A stretch of DNA of 64,000 nucleotides, taken from the NCBI GenBank assembly GCA_023426935.1, contig JAEZBR010000070.1, positions 3,803 to 67,802 of the forward strand, given 5' to 3'. Positions within the stretch are counted from its first letter, which is position 1. Every line of letters begins with the position of its first letter. Positions 17,632-26,573 of the stretch are shown piece after piece. Made by a program: the position numbers and the translations under genes. The notes beneath the pieces were generated by a model. The model searched no databases. It was not told the DNA's origin and saw only the letters and a list, made by a program, of their open reading frames with translations. Source of the stretch: Bacillota bacterium. Its GTDB lineage: Bacteria > Bacillota_I > Bacilli_A > Erysipelotrichales > Erysipelotrichaceae.

Positions 17632-18459
17632 ATGAACCTAAGTATCCAAAATCTTAAAGTATCCGTAGACGATAAACAAATCCTCAAAGGATTGAATCTG
17701 GAGATTAAAGAAGGTGAGATTCATGCCTTGATGGGACCTAACGGGAACGGGAAAAGTACCTTGTTAGCTACAATCATGGGCAATCCCAACTACCATATCG
17801 ATGAAGGAAAGATCCTTTATAACGGGAATGATCTAAGTGCGATGTCGGTTGATCAACGGGCAAAAGCCGGGATCTTCTTGGCGATGCAATACCCGCCGGA
17901 AATAGCCGGCGTGACGAATTCTGATTTCTTCCGGGCTGCTTTGAATGCCAAGGAAGGAAAACCGGTTTCCTTATTTACCTTTATTAAAGATGTGGAACAA
18001 GCGACCAAGGAATTGGAACTGAAACCGGATTTGGCTCATCGGTTCTTAAATGAAGGCTTCTCCGGTGGCGAGAAGAAGCGTAATGAGATCGTTCAGATGA
18101 TGTTACTGAAACCGGAATTGGCGATGTTAGACGAAATTGACTCCGGACTGGATGTTGATGCGTTGAAGATCGTCGCAAGTAGTTTAAACAAGATGCATAC
18201 CGAAAGACCGGAATTATCGATGATTATTGTTTCCCATTACGAAAGATTCTATCAGTTAGTCGCCCCGACGAAAGTTCACGTCTTAATTGATGGCAAGATC
18301 TTAGTTGAAGGCGGACCGGAATTATCCGAAAAGATTGATAAGGAAGGCTACCAATGGATTGGCCAGCAGTATCATGTTGATATTACCGACGGTTCCCAAC
18401 CAAAGCCTAAGGTCTCCTTAGGAAGCTGTGGGGCAAATCCCTTTAATAAAGGGGAATAA
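17632..18459 (+). CDS. sufC: Fe-S cluster assembly ATPase SufC
   Basis: SufC is the soluble ABC-type ATPase of the SufBCD scaffold. The 275-residue protein has Walker A GPNGNGKST, signature FSGGEKKRNE, Walker B LAMLDEIDSGLD and the switch His in VSHYERF. The C-terminus is longer than the usual ~250 residues and ends CGANPFNKGE, a common tail in Firmicutes. It is first in the sufCDSUB operon; sufD begins 2 bp after its stop. Confidence 0.96.
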   Translation: MNLSIQNLKVSVDDKQILKGLNLEIKEGEIHALMGPNGNGKSTLLATIMGNPNYHIDEGKILYNGNDLSAMSVDQRAKAGIFLAMQYPPEIAGVTNSDFFRAALNAKEGKPVSLFTFIKDVEQATKELELKPDLAHRFLNEGFSGGEKKRNEIVQMMLLKPELAMLDEIDSGLDVDALKIVASSLNKMHTERPELSMIIVSHYERFYQLVAPTKVHVLIDGKILVEGGPELSEKIDKEGYQWIGQQYHVDITDGSQPKPKVSLGSCGANPFNKGE

Positions 18460-18461
18460 GC

Positions 18462-19235
18462 ATGAAAGAAGTTCTTTTAACTAACGGAAAATTAACCATT
18501 AAGGAAAGCGGTGAATATCTTTTCAAGGCGGAAAGTGACACGGAGACCTTAATCGAATATCTTTCCGACCAACCACTGAAAGTAGATTTGAAAGTGGAAG
18601 TCGGAAAAGCTTCCCATACGACTTTAGTCTTCTTAAACCATACGACAAATTCCTTGGAAACTAAGGAAGAGTTTAGAATTGCCGGGTATGCTCAGTTCGG
18701 TTATTTGGAATTATCCGGACATCCTGCTAAGCATCATATTCGTAGTTACTTGACTAGCGAAGGCGCCTACAGTGATATTCACACCGCCAGTGTGGCGGAT
18801 AATAACTTAGATTACGATATCGAAACGATCCATGAGAAACCGCATACGACCGGCTTAATGGAAAACTATGGCATTGTGGTCAAACAAGTCCCTTGGACGA
18901 TTGTTTGTGCCGGGAGAATAAATAAGTATTCCGTCGGGGCTCAATCTAAACAGACCACGCGAATCTTAACTTTTGTCCAGCCGGAATTAATTAAAGTTCT
19001 ACCGATTCTTTATATTGATGAAGACGATGTCATCGCGTCCCATGCGACTAGTTTAGGCCAACCGGATGCGGACGAATTATATTATATGGAATCCAGAGGT
19101 TTAAATCGGGATCAGGCCATCGGTTTACTAACGATTGGATATTTAATGCCAATCGCGAAATTACCGGACGATAAGTCTTATCAAAAACTGATTGCTCAGG
19201 AAATAACCAAGAAGGTGACTTCATGGAAGATTTAA
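18462..19235 (+). CDS. sufD: Fe-S cluster scaffold protein SufD (short form)
   Basis: The 257-residue protein has the SufB/SufD beta-helix core (SHTTLVFLNHTT, IRSYLTSEGAYSDIHTASVADNN) and the conserved C-terminal segment with HATSLGQPDADELYYMESRGLNRDQAIGLLTIGYL. It is much shorter than the ~430 residues of Bacillus SufD because the N-terminal helical domain is absent; short SufD forms exist in other Firmicutes. It overlaps sufS by 13 bp. The operon position makes the identity secure. Confidence 0.9.
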   Translation: MKEVLLTNGKLTIKESGEYLFKAESDTETLIEYLSDQPLKVDLKVEVGKASHTTLVFLNHTTNSLETKEEFRIAGYAQFGYLELSGHPAKHHIRSYLTSEGAYSDIHTASVADNNLDYDIETIHEKPHTTGLMENYGIVVKQVPWTIVCAGRINKYSVGAQSKQTTRILTFVQPELIKVLPILYIDEDDVIASHATSLGQPDADELYYMESRGLNRDQAIGLLTIGYLMPIAKLPDDKSYQKLIAQEITKKVTSWKI

Positions 19236-20458
19236 GTAAATTCCGGAAAGACTTTCCGATGTTAGAGGGTACGAAAAGAATGAATGGTCAGCCCTTAATC
19301 TATTTTGATAATGCGGCTACCACCTTTAAACCGTATCCGGTCATTAATACGGTAATGAATTTTTACCAGAACGAGACCACCAATGTTGAGCGTGGTGACT
19401 ATGAACTATCCGTCAATGTTTCCCAGCAGTTTGAGGATGTTAGAAAAGATCTAGGTAAGTTATTGAATTGCGACCCGGATGAGATCGTATATACTTCCGG
19501 GGCGACCGGTTCATTGAATTTAGTTGCTTATGGTTATGGCGAAAAGTTTATTAAGCCAGGAGATATTATTTTAACCACCCAAGAAGAACATGCTTCGGAT
19601 ATCTTGCCATGGTTTAAAGTCGCCAAAGAAAAAGGCGCGAAGGTTGAATATATTCCCCTGGATGAAAAAGGAAGAATTACCCCGGAGAATCTCAAGAAGG
19701 TAATGAATGATGCGGTCAAGATTGTTGCCTTCACCGCCGTTTCGAATGTCTTGGGTTATATTACTCCAGTGAAGGAATTGAGTAAGATCGGACACGAATA
19801 TGGTGCCGTTGTTTCTGTTGATGGCGCCCAAGCGGTACCGCATTTAAAGATCGATGTGAAGGATTGGGACTGTGATTTCCTTTCGTTCTCGGGTCATAAG
19901 ATGTGCGGCCCTAGCGGTATCGGGGTTTTATATGGTAAGTCTGAATTATTGAATAAGATGGATCCCTATTTATTAGGCGGCGGTTCAAATGCCCGCTTCG
20001 ATGCCCAAGGTGATTTAATCCTACGCGAAGTACCGTTCAAATTTGAGGCGGGAACGCCTCCCATCGAGCAGGTTTTAGGTTTAGGCGCGGCCGCTGAATA
20101 TCTAATGAACATCGGGATGGAAAATATTCAGGAATATGAATTTACCTTAAGAAATTATCTGGTCGCGAAATTACAGCAGCTAGATAATGTAATTCTTTAT
20201 AATTCCGCGGCGGAAACGGGTATCGTTACTTTCAATGTGAAGGATGTCTTCCCCCAGGATGTCGCATCCTATTTATCCCACCAAGGAATCGCGGTGCGTT
20301 CCGGTCTGCATTGTGCCAAGATCTTGCCGGATATTCTTAAAGTTCCCGGCACGGTCAGGGCATCCTTATATTTCTATAATACGTTTGCGGAATGTGATCA
20401 ACTGGTCGAAGCCTTAAAGGGCTGTAATTTGGAAACCAGTGTCGATATCTTTTTCTAG
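19223..20458 (+). CDS. sufS: cysteine desulfurase SufS
   Basis: PLP enzyme that takes sulfur from cysteine and hands it to SufU. The 411-residue protein shows IYFDNAATTFKP, TSGATGSLNLVAYGYG, the PLP-binding region FSGHKMCGPSGIGVLYG with the Schiff-base Lys, and the mobile loop Cys in AVRSGLHCAK. Class II spacing matches SufS rather than IscS. It starts within sufD and precedes sufU by 11 bp with GGAGGGC as ribosome binding site. Confidence 0.95.
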   Translation: MEDLSKFRKDFPMLEGTKRMNGQPLIYFDNAATTFKPYPVINTVMNFYQNETTNVERGDYELSVNVSQQFEDVRKDLGKLLNCDPDEIVYTSGATGSLNLVAYGYGEKFIKPGDIILTTQEEHASDILPWFKVAKEKGAKVEYIPLDEKGRITPENLKKVMNDAVKIVAFTAVSNVLGYITPVKELSKIGHEYGAVVSVDGAQAVPHLKIDVKDWDCDFLSFSGHKMCGPSGIGVLYGKSELLNKMDPYLLGGGSNARFDAQGDLILREVPFKFEAGTPPIEQVLGLGAAAEYLMNIGMENIQEYEFTLRNYLVAKLQQLDNVILYNSAAETGIVTFNVKDVFPQDVASYLSHQGIAVRSGLHCAKILPDILKVPGTVRASLYFYNTFAECDQLVEALKGCNLETSVDIFF

Positions 20459-20469
20459 GAGGGCAAGTT

Positions 20470-20913
20470 ATGGATGAAATGTTTAAAGATCCCGCAGTTT
20501 TACGAACCATTATTATGGATAACTATCAATATCCCCAGAATAAATCCTTAAGTAAAGAGGAAGGTTATCGTAAGGTTCATATGACTTCGGATTCCTGCAT
20601 CGACGATATCTATGTTCAAGCAAAAATCGTCAACGATAAGATCGAAGATATCCGCTTCGATGGGAATGCCTGTGCGATCGGTACTTCTTCGACCACCATC
20701 ATGACTCAATTAATTAAAGGAAAGACGATTGAAGAAGCTAAGAAAATTGAAGAAGAATATTACAAGATGTTAGACGGGAAACCCTATAACGATGAAATAT
20801 TAAAGGAAGCGGTCGCTTTTCAGAATGTTTATAAACAACCTAATCGGGTTCATTGTGCCTCGATCGGTTGGCATGGACTAGACCGCTTATTAAAAGGTGA
20901 AGAAGATGACTAA
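20470..20913 (+). CDS. sufU: sulfur acceptor protein SufU
   Basis: Zinc-containing sulfurtransferase that accepts persulfide sulfur from SufS. The 147 residues show the three zinc Cys positions: SDSCIDDI with the accompanying Asp, [11 protein letters not shown], and [15 protein letters not shown] near the C-terminus. The 18-20-residue insertion that separates SufU from IscU is present. Its stop overlaps the sufB start by 8 bp. Confidence 0.94.
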   Translation: MDEMFKDPAVLRTIIMDNYQYPQNKSLSKEEGYRKVHMTSDSCIDDIYVQAKIVNDKIEDIRFDGNACAIGTSSTTIMTQLIKGKTIEEAKKIEEEYYKMLDGKPYNDEILKEAVAFQNVYKQPNRVHCASIGWHGLDRLLKGEEDD

Positions 20914-22303
20914 GAAAGAGCTGCCCAATACTGATTATAAATATGGTTTTGCGGATAAAGATATCAGTGTCTTTAATTCCGGTAAAGGTTTAAGTGAAGC
21001 CGTAGTCAGAGAAATCAGTGCGATCAAGAAAGAACCGCAATGGATGTTGGAATATCGACTTAAAGCTTATGAAGCCTTCTTAAAACTACCGATGCCCACC
21101 TGGGGACCGGATCTCTCGATGATTAATTTCGCGGATTATACTTATTACATTAAGCCCACGGATAAAGGTACCGAGAAGAAGTGGGAAGATGTCCCCAAAC
21201 CGATCAGAGAAACTTTCTCGAAACTAGGAATCCCCCAAGCCGAGCAGGAATATCTCGCCGGCGTCTCGACCCAGTATGAATCCGAAGTCGTCTATCACAA
21301 TATGTTGAAGGAAGTCGAAGATAAAGGCATCGTTTTCCTAGATACCGATTCAGCCTTGAGAGTTGTCCCGGATCTAGTGAAGAAATACTTTGGAAAAATC
21401 GTCCCTTATAACGACAATAAATTTGCGGCGTTGAATAGTGCAGTCTGGAGTGGCGGATCATTTATCTATGTCCCCAAAGGCGTGCATTTAGCGAAACCGT
21501 TGCAATCCTACTTCCGAATCAATTCCCAACGGATGGGTCAGTTTGAAAGAACCCTGATTATCGCGGATGAAGGAGCGGATGTCCATTATGTTGAAGGCTG
21601 CACCGCACCCCAGTATTCCTTAGATTCTGTCCATGCGGCAGTCGTGGAAATTTTCGTCCATAAGGATGCGAAGTGCCGTTATTCAACGGTGCAGAATTGG
21701 TCGAATATCTTAAACTTAGTTACCAAACGGGCCAAGGTTTATGAACATGGCCTGATGGAATGGATTGACGGGAATATCGGTTCGACAATCTCGATGAAAT
21801 ATCCGGCTTGTATCTTAGCGGAACCTTATGCCAGAGGTCTATGCATCTCCGTCGCGATTGCCGGTAAAGGACAGATTCAGGATACCGGCGCCAAGATGAT
21901 TCATTTGGCTCCCCATACTTCCAGCTCGATTATCTCCAAATCTGTTTCCCGTAATGGGGGAGCGGTCAATTATCGGGGCTGGGTCTATCATTCCCCTAAA
22001 GCCGATTATGCTAAGACGAGTGTTTCCTGCGATACCTTGATTCTCGATCAACAATCGCGTTCGGATACCATTCCGTTAAATAAAACCGCCAATGCGACCA
22101 GTACAATCACTCATGAAGCGACGGTCTCGAAAGTTTCCGAGGAACAACTATTCTATCTGATGAGTAGAAGCCTAAGTGAAGCTCAGGCGACTCAGATGAT
22201 CGTCATGGGTTTCCTAGAACCCTTTACGGCTGAACTGCCGATGGAATATGCGGTTGAGTTGAACCAGTTGCTGAAGTTGGATATGACCGGATCAATCGGA
22301 TAA
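20906..22303 (+). CDS. sufB: Fe-S cluster scaffold protein SufB
   Basis: The start is placed at ATG 20906 ([15 protein letters not shown]) with AAGGTGAAG as ribosome binding site; a GTG nine bases earlier is less likely. At 465 residues it is full length: [13 protein letters not shown], the beta-helix core with [28 protein letters not shown], and the C-terminal [23 protein letters not shown] segment. With SufC and SufD it forms the scaffold on which clusters are built. It is the last suf gene and is followed by a terminator. Confidence 0.96.
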   Translation: MTKKELPNTDYKYGFADKDISVFNSGKGLSEAVVREISAIKKEPQWMLEYRLKAYEAFLKLPMPTWGPDLSMINFADYTYYIKPTDKGTEKKWEDVPKPIRETFSKLGIPQAEQEYLAGVSTQYESEVVYHNMLKEVEDKGIVFLDTDSALRVVPDLVKKYFGKIVPYNDNKFAALNSAVWSGGSFIYVPKGVHLAKPLQSYFRINSQRMGQFERTLIIADEGADVHYVEGCTAPQYSLDSVHAAVVEIFVHKDAKCRYSTVQNWSNILNLVTKRAKVYEHGLMEWIDGNIGSTISMKYPACILAEPYARGLCISVAIAGKGQIQDTGAKMIHLAPHTSSSIISKSVSRNGGAVNYRGWVYHSPKADYAKTSVSCDTLILDQQSRSDTIPLNKTANATSTITHEATVSKVSEEQLFYLMSRSLSEAQATQMIVMGFLEPFTAELPMEYAVELNQLLKLDMTGSIG

Positions 22304-22308
22304 ACTAC

Positions 22309-22342
22309 AGGCGATTATCAATAATTCGATAGTCGCCTTTTT
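22309..22342 (+). terminator. Terminator of the suf operon
   Basis: GGCGATTATC pairs with GATAGTCGCC (one wobble pair) across an 8-base loop, followed by five T residues. Confidence 0.85.
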
Positions 22343-22381
22343 AATAAGCATAATAATCGAGAAAGCAGGTCAATCTATTAT

Positions 22382-22735
22382 CTATTGTATACTAGTAAAA
22401 GTATACGAACCGTTAGCGTAAGTAACTACACAATGATCATGAGTTGAGTAATAACTTGTGCCAATTTGCAAACTAACACCATATGAGTCACCGACTCCTA
22501 AATTATAAAAAACCCATTCACCACCATTTCTATTAGCTGTCGATGCACCTGAGATAGGGTTCCCATATCTTACTGAGGCATAAGATTTAATATAATAATA
22601 TCCGGATGAATAAGAATCTGAATAATTAATAGAATTATAGCTCCCATAATAATGGTAGGTGGCAGCATTAATTCCCGTAGTCAAAAGCGATAACAAGAAT
22701 ACTGATGACACTACAGTCCTAAATAGTTTTGACAT
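22382..22735 (-). CDS. secreted lactococcin-972-like peptide (candidate bacteriocin)
   Basis: A 117-residue preprotein with a clear signal peptide (hydrophobic core SVFLLSLLTTGINA, likely cleavage before ATYHYY). The predicted mature part of about 93 residues is rich in Tyr, Ser and Gly (SYSSGYYYIKSYASV, then GGEWVFYNLG, SYYSTHDH) and has no Cys except one near the end. This resembles the lactococcin 972 family in size, aromatic/Gly content and a G-x-W turn, but identity to the family cannot be claimed from reading alone. The genomic context is stronger evidence: directly upstream are an ABC ATPase and a membrane protein of the lactococcin-972-associated type. AAAGGA precedes the ATG. Confidence 0.6.
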   Translation of the reverse strand: MSKLFRTVVSSVFLLSLLTTGINAATYHYYGSYNSINYSDSYSSGYYYIKSYASVRYGNPISGASTANRNGGEWVFYNLGVGDSYGVSLQIGTSYYSTHDHCVVTYANGSYTFTSIQ

Positions 22736-22786
22736 ATTGTCCTTTCTTATTTAACAGGAGTGAAGCCTGCTTTCTCTAAAATAGAA

Positions 22787-23422
22787 TTAATGCAATTGCG
22801 ATTTAGGACTAATGCTGAGTCTGACATCACATTGATTTAGTATTTCCTGATCATGACTGACTAGAACAACAGTCTTTCCGGATGCGACCAAATGTTTGAA
22901 GATTCTCATAATTAAATTTTTGTTTGCGACATCCAAAGAAGCGGTAGGTTCATCCGCTAAAATTAAGGAACAATTTTTTAAGATTATCTTAGCAAAGGAT
23001 ACACGTTGTTGTTCGCCCCCGGATAGTTCATAGACCGGCTTATTTTCATAACCTTTCAAACCAAGAAGTTCAAGAGTAGGGATGATTTTATTGACCTTAT
23101 TTTTATTACGCATACATTTTAAAATTTTAATGTTATCGATGACCGTCATTTCTTCAATCAAACCAAAGTTTTGAAAAATAAAACCAATATCGTTGCTCAA
23201 CATTTTTCTCTTTTCTTTTTTAGTCTTAATCATCTTTCCATCGTAAAGGATTGTCCCTTGGCATGGTTCAATTAACCCGATGATATTTAGGAGGGTAGTC
23301 TTTCCCGCTCCGGAGGCACCATATATTCCGGTGAGTTTTTGATCAGGGATTACCATGCTAAGATCGTTGAATACTATTCGGTTATTAAACTTTTTGGAAA
23401 TCTTATCAATTACTATTTCCAT
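22787..23422 (-). CDS. ABC ATPase of a lactococcin-972-type export/immunity system
   Basis: The 211-residue ATPase has Walker A GIYGASGAGKTTLL, Q-loop FIFQNFGLIEEMTV, signature LSGGEQQRVSF, Walker B LILADEPTASLD and switch His in VSHDQE. The compact length and the neighbours, a large membrane protein and a small secreted peptide, fit the putative bacteriocin export ABC group. It overlaps the preceding membrane gene by 10 bp. The gene is AT-rich compared with bceA in the same window, consistent with recent acquisition. Confidence 0.85.
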   Translation of the reverse strand: MEIVIDKISKKFNNRIVFNDLSMVIPDQKLTGIYGASGAGKTTLLNIIGLIEPCQGTILYDGKMIKTKKEKRKMLSNDIGFIFQNFGLIEEMTVIDNIKILKCMRNKNKVNKIIPTLELLGLKGYENKPVYELSGGEQQRVSFAKIILKNCSLILADEPTASLDVANKNLIMRIFKHLVASGKTVVLVSHDQEILNQCDVRLSISPKSQLH

Positions 23423-24108
23423 ATGGAGGATACCTCTTTTCTTTCTTTACTGGTGATGGAGTGATAAATACTAAAGAATAATCCTTCGAAAATAAACAGA
23501 ATGAAATAGATGCTTATTATCTTTGCGTAATTATATTTTGGATGTAGGTAATAGGAGAGAATCGTTATGATAATTATTATCAACGAGTTCAATAAAGTAT
23601 CTTTATAGAATAAACCGAATCTAATACCTTCGATATACTCAAGAAAATATCGCTTTTGATTAATGACATAATCGATTTTAAGAATTTGCAGATCTAAAAT
23701 AACGTAGGTAACTAAAGCAATAATAAATGAAAGTATTGATGGGAGTTTACTCAGAACAAGTTTGTGGTAGAAAAGATTGTATTGATTCTGAACACTGACA
23801 ATGTTGAATTGAGGGGATAAATTCTCATCAATCCATAGGGAATCAATGTAATCCTGTGCTTGTTGAATATTACCGTTATAAATAAAATAGGTAGAACTAC
23901 TAATTAAACTAGAACCCTCGCCGTTTCGATAAATATATATTTGTTTGGGACTGACGCCTCTAGATGGGGTGATAAAACTATAATCGAAATTCTTTAATTT
24001 ATCAGAATAAACAATTGGTATATCATTAGTATCTTCAGCTGTACTTGAAAATGAAAAACTAGCATAAATCTTTATTGCCTCGGCTTTGATTCCCGAAATA
24101 TTTTTCAA
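23413..24108 (-). CDS. C-terminal part of a bacteriocin-associated integral membrane protein
   Basis: This 231-residue frame starts at a TTG codon that overlaps the stop of the preceding frame (TTGA). It begins with an extracytoplasmic-looking stretch (IYIYRNGEG, STYFIYNGNIQQAQDYI) and has three to four membrane helices at the C-terminus. In the related family of about 650-700 residues (7 membrane helices, associated with lactococcin 972) both parts form one protein: N-terminal helix, external domain, four central helices, second external domain, C-terminal helices. So this is either the second half of a gene split by a -1 frameshift or a coupled second subunit. No good ribosome binding site is seen before the TTG. 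Confidence 0.7.
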   Translation of the reverse strand: MKNISGIKAEAIKIYASFSFSSTAEDTNDIPIVYSDKLKNFDYSFITPSRGVSPKQIYIYRNGEGSSLISSSTYFIYNGNIQQAQDYIDSLWIDENLSPQFNIVSVQNQYNLFYHKLVLSKLPSILSFIIALVTYVILDLQILKIDYVINQKRYFLEYIEGIRFGLFYKDTLLNSLIIIIITILSYYLHPKYNYAKIISIYFILFIFEGLFFSIYHSITSKERKEVSSIWK

Positions 24109-25520
24109 ACTGGAATAATTAGTGCATCTTTACTGGTGTCTATTTCACTTTCTATTCCATATAATTGTAAATAATCAATATTTACAACGGCGTAAGTAAT
24201 TGTATCATCACTAGCATAACTAGTTTGAATTGCATAGTTGAAAACAGAATTATTAGATCTCAACTTTGAATATATTTGTTCTTGTGCTTCCAAAGGAAAA
24301 TACATTGAGTAGCTGTTAGTTTGCGAATCATAGGTTAGAGCATCAGATTTAGCCCCGGAAAACTTATACATATTATTATATAGTTTATTTAAGACTGAAT
24401 TATTACTTAATAAGGCAATGACATCTGTAATACTAGATACACCGTTCACAATGATCGGAAGGGTTAAAACTAGAATTATGGCCTTAATAATATGGAATGA
24501 TCTTTTAACCTTTAGATTAAAGCTATGACCTTTAAGGGAGAGATTAATTGGGACTAAATAAATTAGCAGGAACAGGATTAAACTCATCGCTAATACCACG
24601 ACTAGATATAAAATAGTTAGCTTTAATAAGCTAAGATAAAAGTAATGATAATCAGCGCCAATGGATCTAATGAAGATAATGATAAGGGTGCAATAAGTAA
24701 TGATTATAGAGGGGAGTGCGAGGAGATATTGCTTAATTACTAATTTCCAAAATATCTCAATGGCTGAGTTTCCTTCCAACTTTAACTGTGAAATTATTTT
24801 TTGTTGGGAAAACAACTTTCCATTGATAATAATTGTTAATAAGCCAGTAAATAGCATGATCAGGATTATTTGCTGGGTACTAATTCCATAATTGAGGTTC
24901 GGATCCTTTTTTACCTGATCAGTAGTTAAATCATAGGTAATTGAATCACCAAATGCTTTTTTAAAAAGAAGGCTAAATTGTTTGATTTGATTTTCTTGGT
25001 AGTTGATATTGTTACTATATAAAGAATAGTAACCTAAATTAGTAAAACCAACACTTTCAGATCCTAAAGGATATATACCATATATTCTGGAATCGAAAAT
25101 CGTAAACAGACAATTTTTCATTGATAAATCATGCGAGGAATAATGAGAAAAACATTTTAAGCCAGCAAACGCGTCTTTATCACATAGAATTAGCTTCCTT
25201 TGATATTCAGGATCATTAGCATACATGAAAAATAAACGATCATAAGCCGACTTATTACTGTCATTAGTAATAAACTCTTTATAAACATTTAGACCTGATT
25301 GATCTAAGCAACTTTTAAAACTTTCAATAAAATCGTTACTATTAATTGTTGAATCGATAGATTTGATATTTAAAACATAGTAGTTTGTAAGATTATTCGT
25401 AGGAATAAAATTATCATAATTGTGATTGTCAAAAGAAACAGAACAAAAATAGAATGATATGGTCGAAAGTATCAGAAATAAAACAATTGAGGTTTTCCAC
25501 AACGAATTCAGCTTTTTCAT
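24105..25520 (-). CDS. N-terminal part of a bacteriocin-associated integral membrane protein
   Basis: The 471 residues start with a membrane helix (about 10-27), continue with an external domain of about 180 residues, then four membrane helices with FtsX-like spacing between about residues 215 and 365, and end inside a second external domain (VVNIDYLQLYGIE, then SKDALIIPV and stop). The missing part of that domain and the last helices are encoded by the next frame, overlapping by 4 bp. The whole matches the layout of the lactococcin-972-associated membrane protein. Its probable job is export of, or self-protection against, the secreted peptide. It is the first gene of the operon, divergent from a regulator. 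Confidence 0.75.
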   Translation of the reverse strand: MKKLNSLWKTSIVLFLILSTISFYFCSVSFDNHNYDNFIPTNNLTNYYVLNIKSIDSTINSNDFIESFKSCLDQSGLNVYKEFITNDSNKSAYDRLFFMYANDPEYQRKLILCDKDAFAGLKCFSHYSSHDLSMKNCLFTIFDSRIYGIYPLGSESVGFTNLGYYSLYSNNINYQENQIKQFSLLFKKAFGDSITYDLTTDQVKKDPNLNYGISTQQIILIMLFTGLLTIIINGKLFSQQKIISQLKLEGNSAIEIFWKLVIKQYLLALPSIIITYCTLIIIFIRSIGADYHYFYLSLLKLTILYLVVVLAMSLILFLLIYLVPINLSLKGHSFNLKVKRSFHIIKAIILVLTLPIIVNGVSSITDVIALLSNNSVLNKLYNNMYKFSGAKSDALTYDSQTNSYSMYFPLEAQEQIYSKLRSNNSVFNYAIQTSYASDDTITYAVVNIDYLQLYGIESEIDTSKDALIIPV

Positions 25521-25528
25521 ATCTGTTC

Positions 25529-25639
25529 CTACTATAAGTTAATTATAAATTGCGGTTAATATAAGTAAATCTACTTATGGTTTATCAACTTAATGTTTGT
25601 ATGAATCTTGTTTTATTGCAAATATCTACTATAAGTAGA
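25529..25639. promoter_or_regulatory. Cluster of ATAAGT palindromes in the divergent promoter
   Basis: Three related elements lie between the bacteriocin-type operon and the regulator gene. CTACTATAAGT occurs at 25529-25539 and again at 25626-25636, the latter within TCTACT-ATA-AGTAGA (25625-25639). Between them, ATAAGTA and TACTTAT form a perfect 7-bp inverted repeat with a 4-base gap (25561-25578). They are probable operators, most simply for the adjacent Xre protein. Confidence 0.5.
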
Positions 25640-25760
25640 CATAAAGAAACAATCGAGCTGATAGCTGAACTTGATTGTTTATTAGGGGAAGATATAATGT
25701 ATTTAAGATACATTGCAAATGATTTTGCATAATTAATGAACGATACAAAGGAGTGAGTAA

Positions 25761-26548
25761 ATGGCGTCTCATAATATCGGAAATTTATAGCAGAACTTCG
25801 GAAAGAAAAAGGATTAACCCAAAAAGAGCTTGCTGAAAAGTTATTTGTAACTAACAAAGCGGTTTCAAAATGGGAAAATGGTAAATGCTTTCCTGATATT
25901 ACGATTATAGAAAAGCTGTCCAAAGAATTAGATGTGAATGTTAATGAATTAATATTGGGTAAAAAATTCAATGACGCAGAGAAAATGTGGAGTTCAAATA
26001 CGGCAATAATAACTGAAAATAGAATTAATAGATCATTCTTGCATAAAAAGATGCTTCATATGTTTTCTGCAATTCTATTACTAGCTATTGTTTTAACTGT
26101 GACATTTTTGATAATACGGGACACGGCATCAAAAGAATTTATGTTTATTCCTTATGAGAATGAAGTGTCGTCAAATACAAACAAATTATTAAATACGGCA
26201 GAGTTAGGTAATGATTCCCTGCGCATAATTAGGTATATGAATAATTTTTTTATCGTAAACCGAGGATCAGCACCAACAGCGGTTTACTATGATACTTTTG
26301 AATATAATGATAAAACAATAATGTTTGTTACGCTAAAAACTAACAGATGGCAACAAATTATTGCAAGCAAAAATGCAATACATAAAATCTGCTTAACAGA
26401 ATCAAATGATGATTATTCATTTATTGATGAGATATATTATTGCCAAGATGGAGCAGAACCCATATTTAAAAACCGATACGGAGGAAATCTTGCAAAAGAA
26501 ACTATTGAACACACTATTAATAAGTCAGTTTTGTTGTATGAAAAATAA
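25761..26548 (+). pseudogene. Membrane-anchored Xre-family regulator, frameshifted near its start
   Basis: ATG 25761 has an excellent ribosome binding site (AAAGGAG) but reads MASHNIGNL and stops. One added base at about 25780-25783 (GGAAA for GGAA) would give MASHNIGKFIAELRKEKGLTQ and join a complete helix-turn-helix: LTQKELAEKLFVTNKAVSKWENGKCFPD, in the frame open to 26548. After the DNA-binding domain come a linker, one membrane helix (MFSAILLLAIVLTVTFLII) and an external domain of about 140 residues. This layout, cytosolic Xre domain plus outside domain, fits a sensor that controls the divergent operon. The defect is either a true mutation or a base-calling error in a short A run. A truncated product could start at GTG 25934 but would lack the DNA-binding domain. 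Confidence 0.75.
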
Positions 26549-26573
26549 ATAATAGGAAAGGGGTAAAATACCT

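Noticed and set aside
22358..22776. 11-bp inverted repeat (GAGAAAGCAGG and complement) flanking the secreted peptide gene
   Set aside because: Too short to call a mobile element; no transposase and no target duplication seen.
25585..25971. 128-codon minus-strand frame opposite the Xre gene
   Set aside because: It lies antisense to a clear helix-turn-helix coding sequence and shows Ser/Phe-rich shadow composition; no ribosome binding site.
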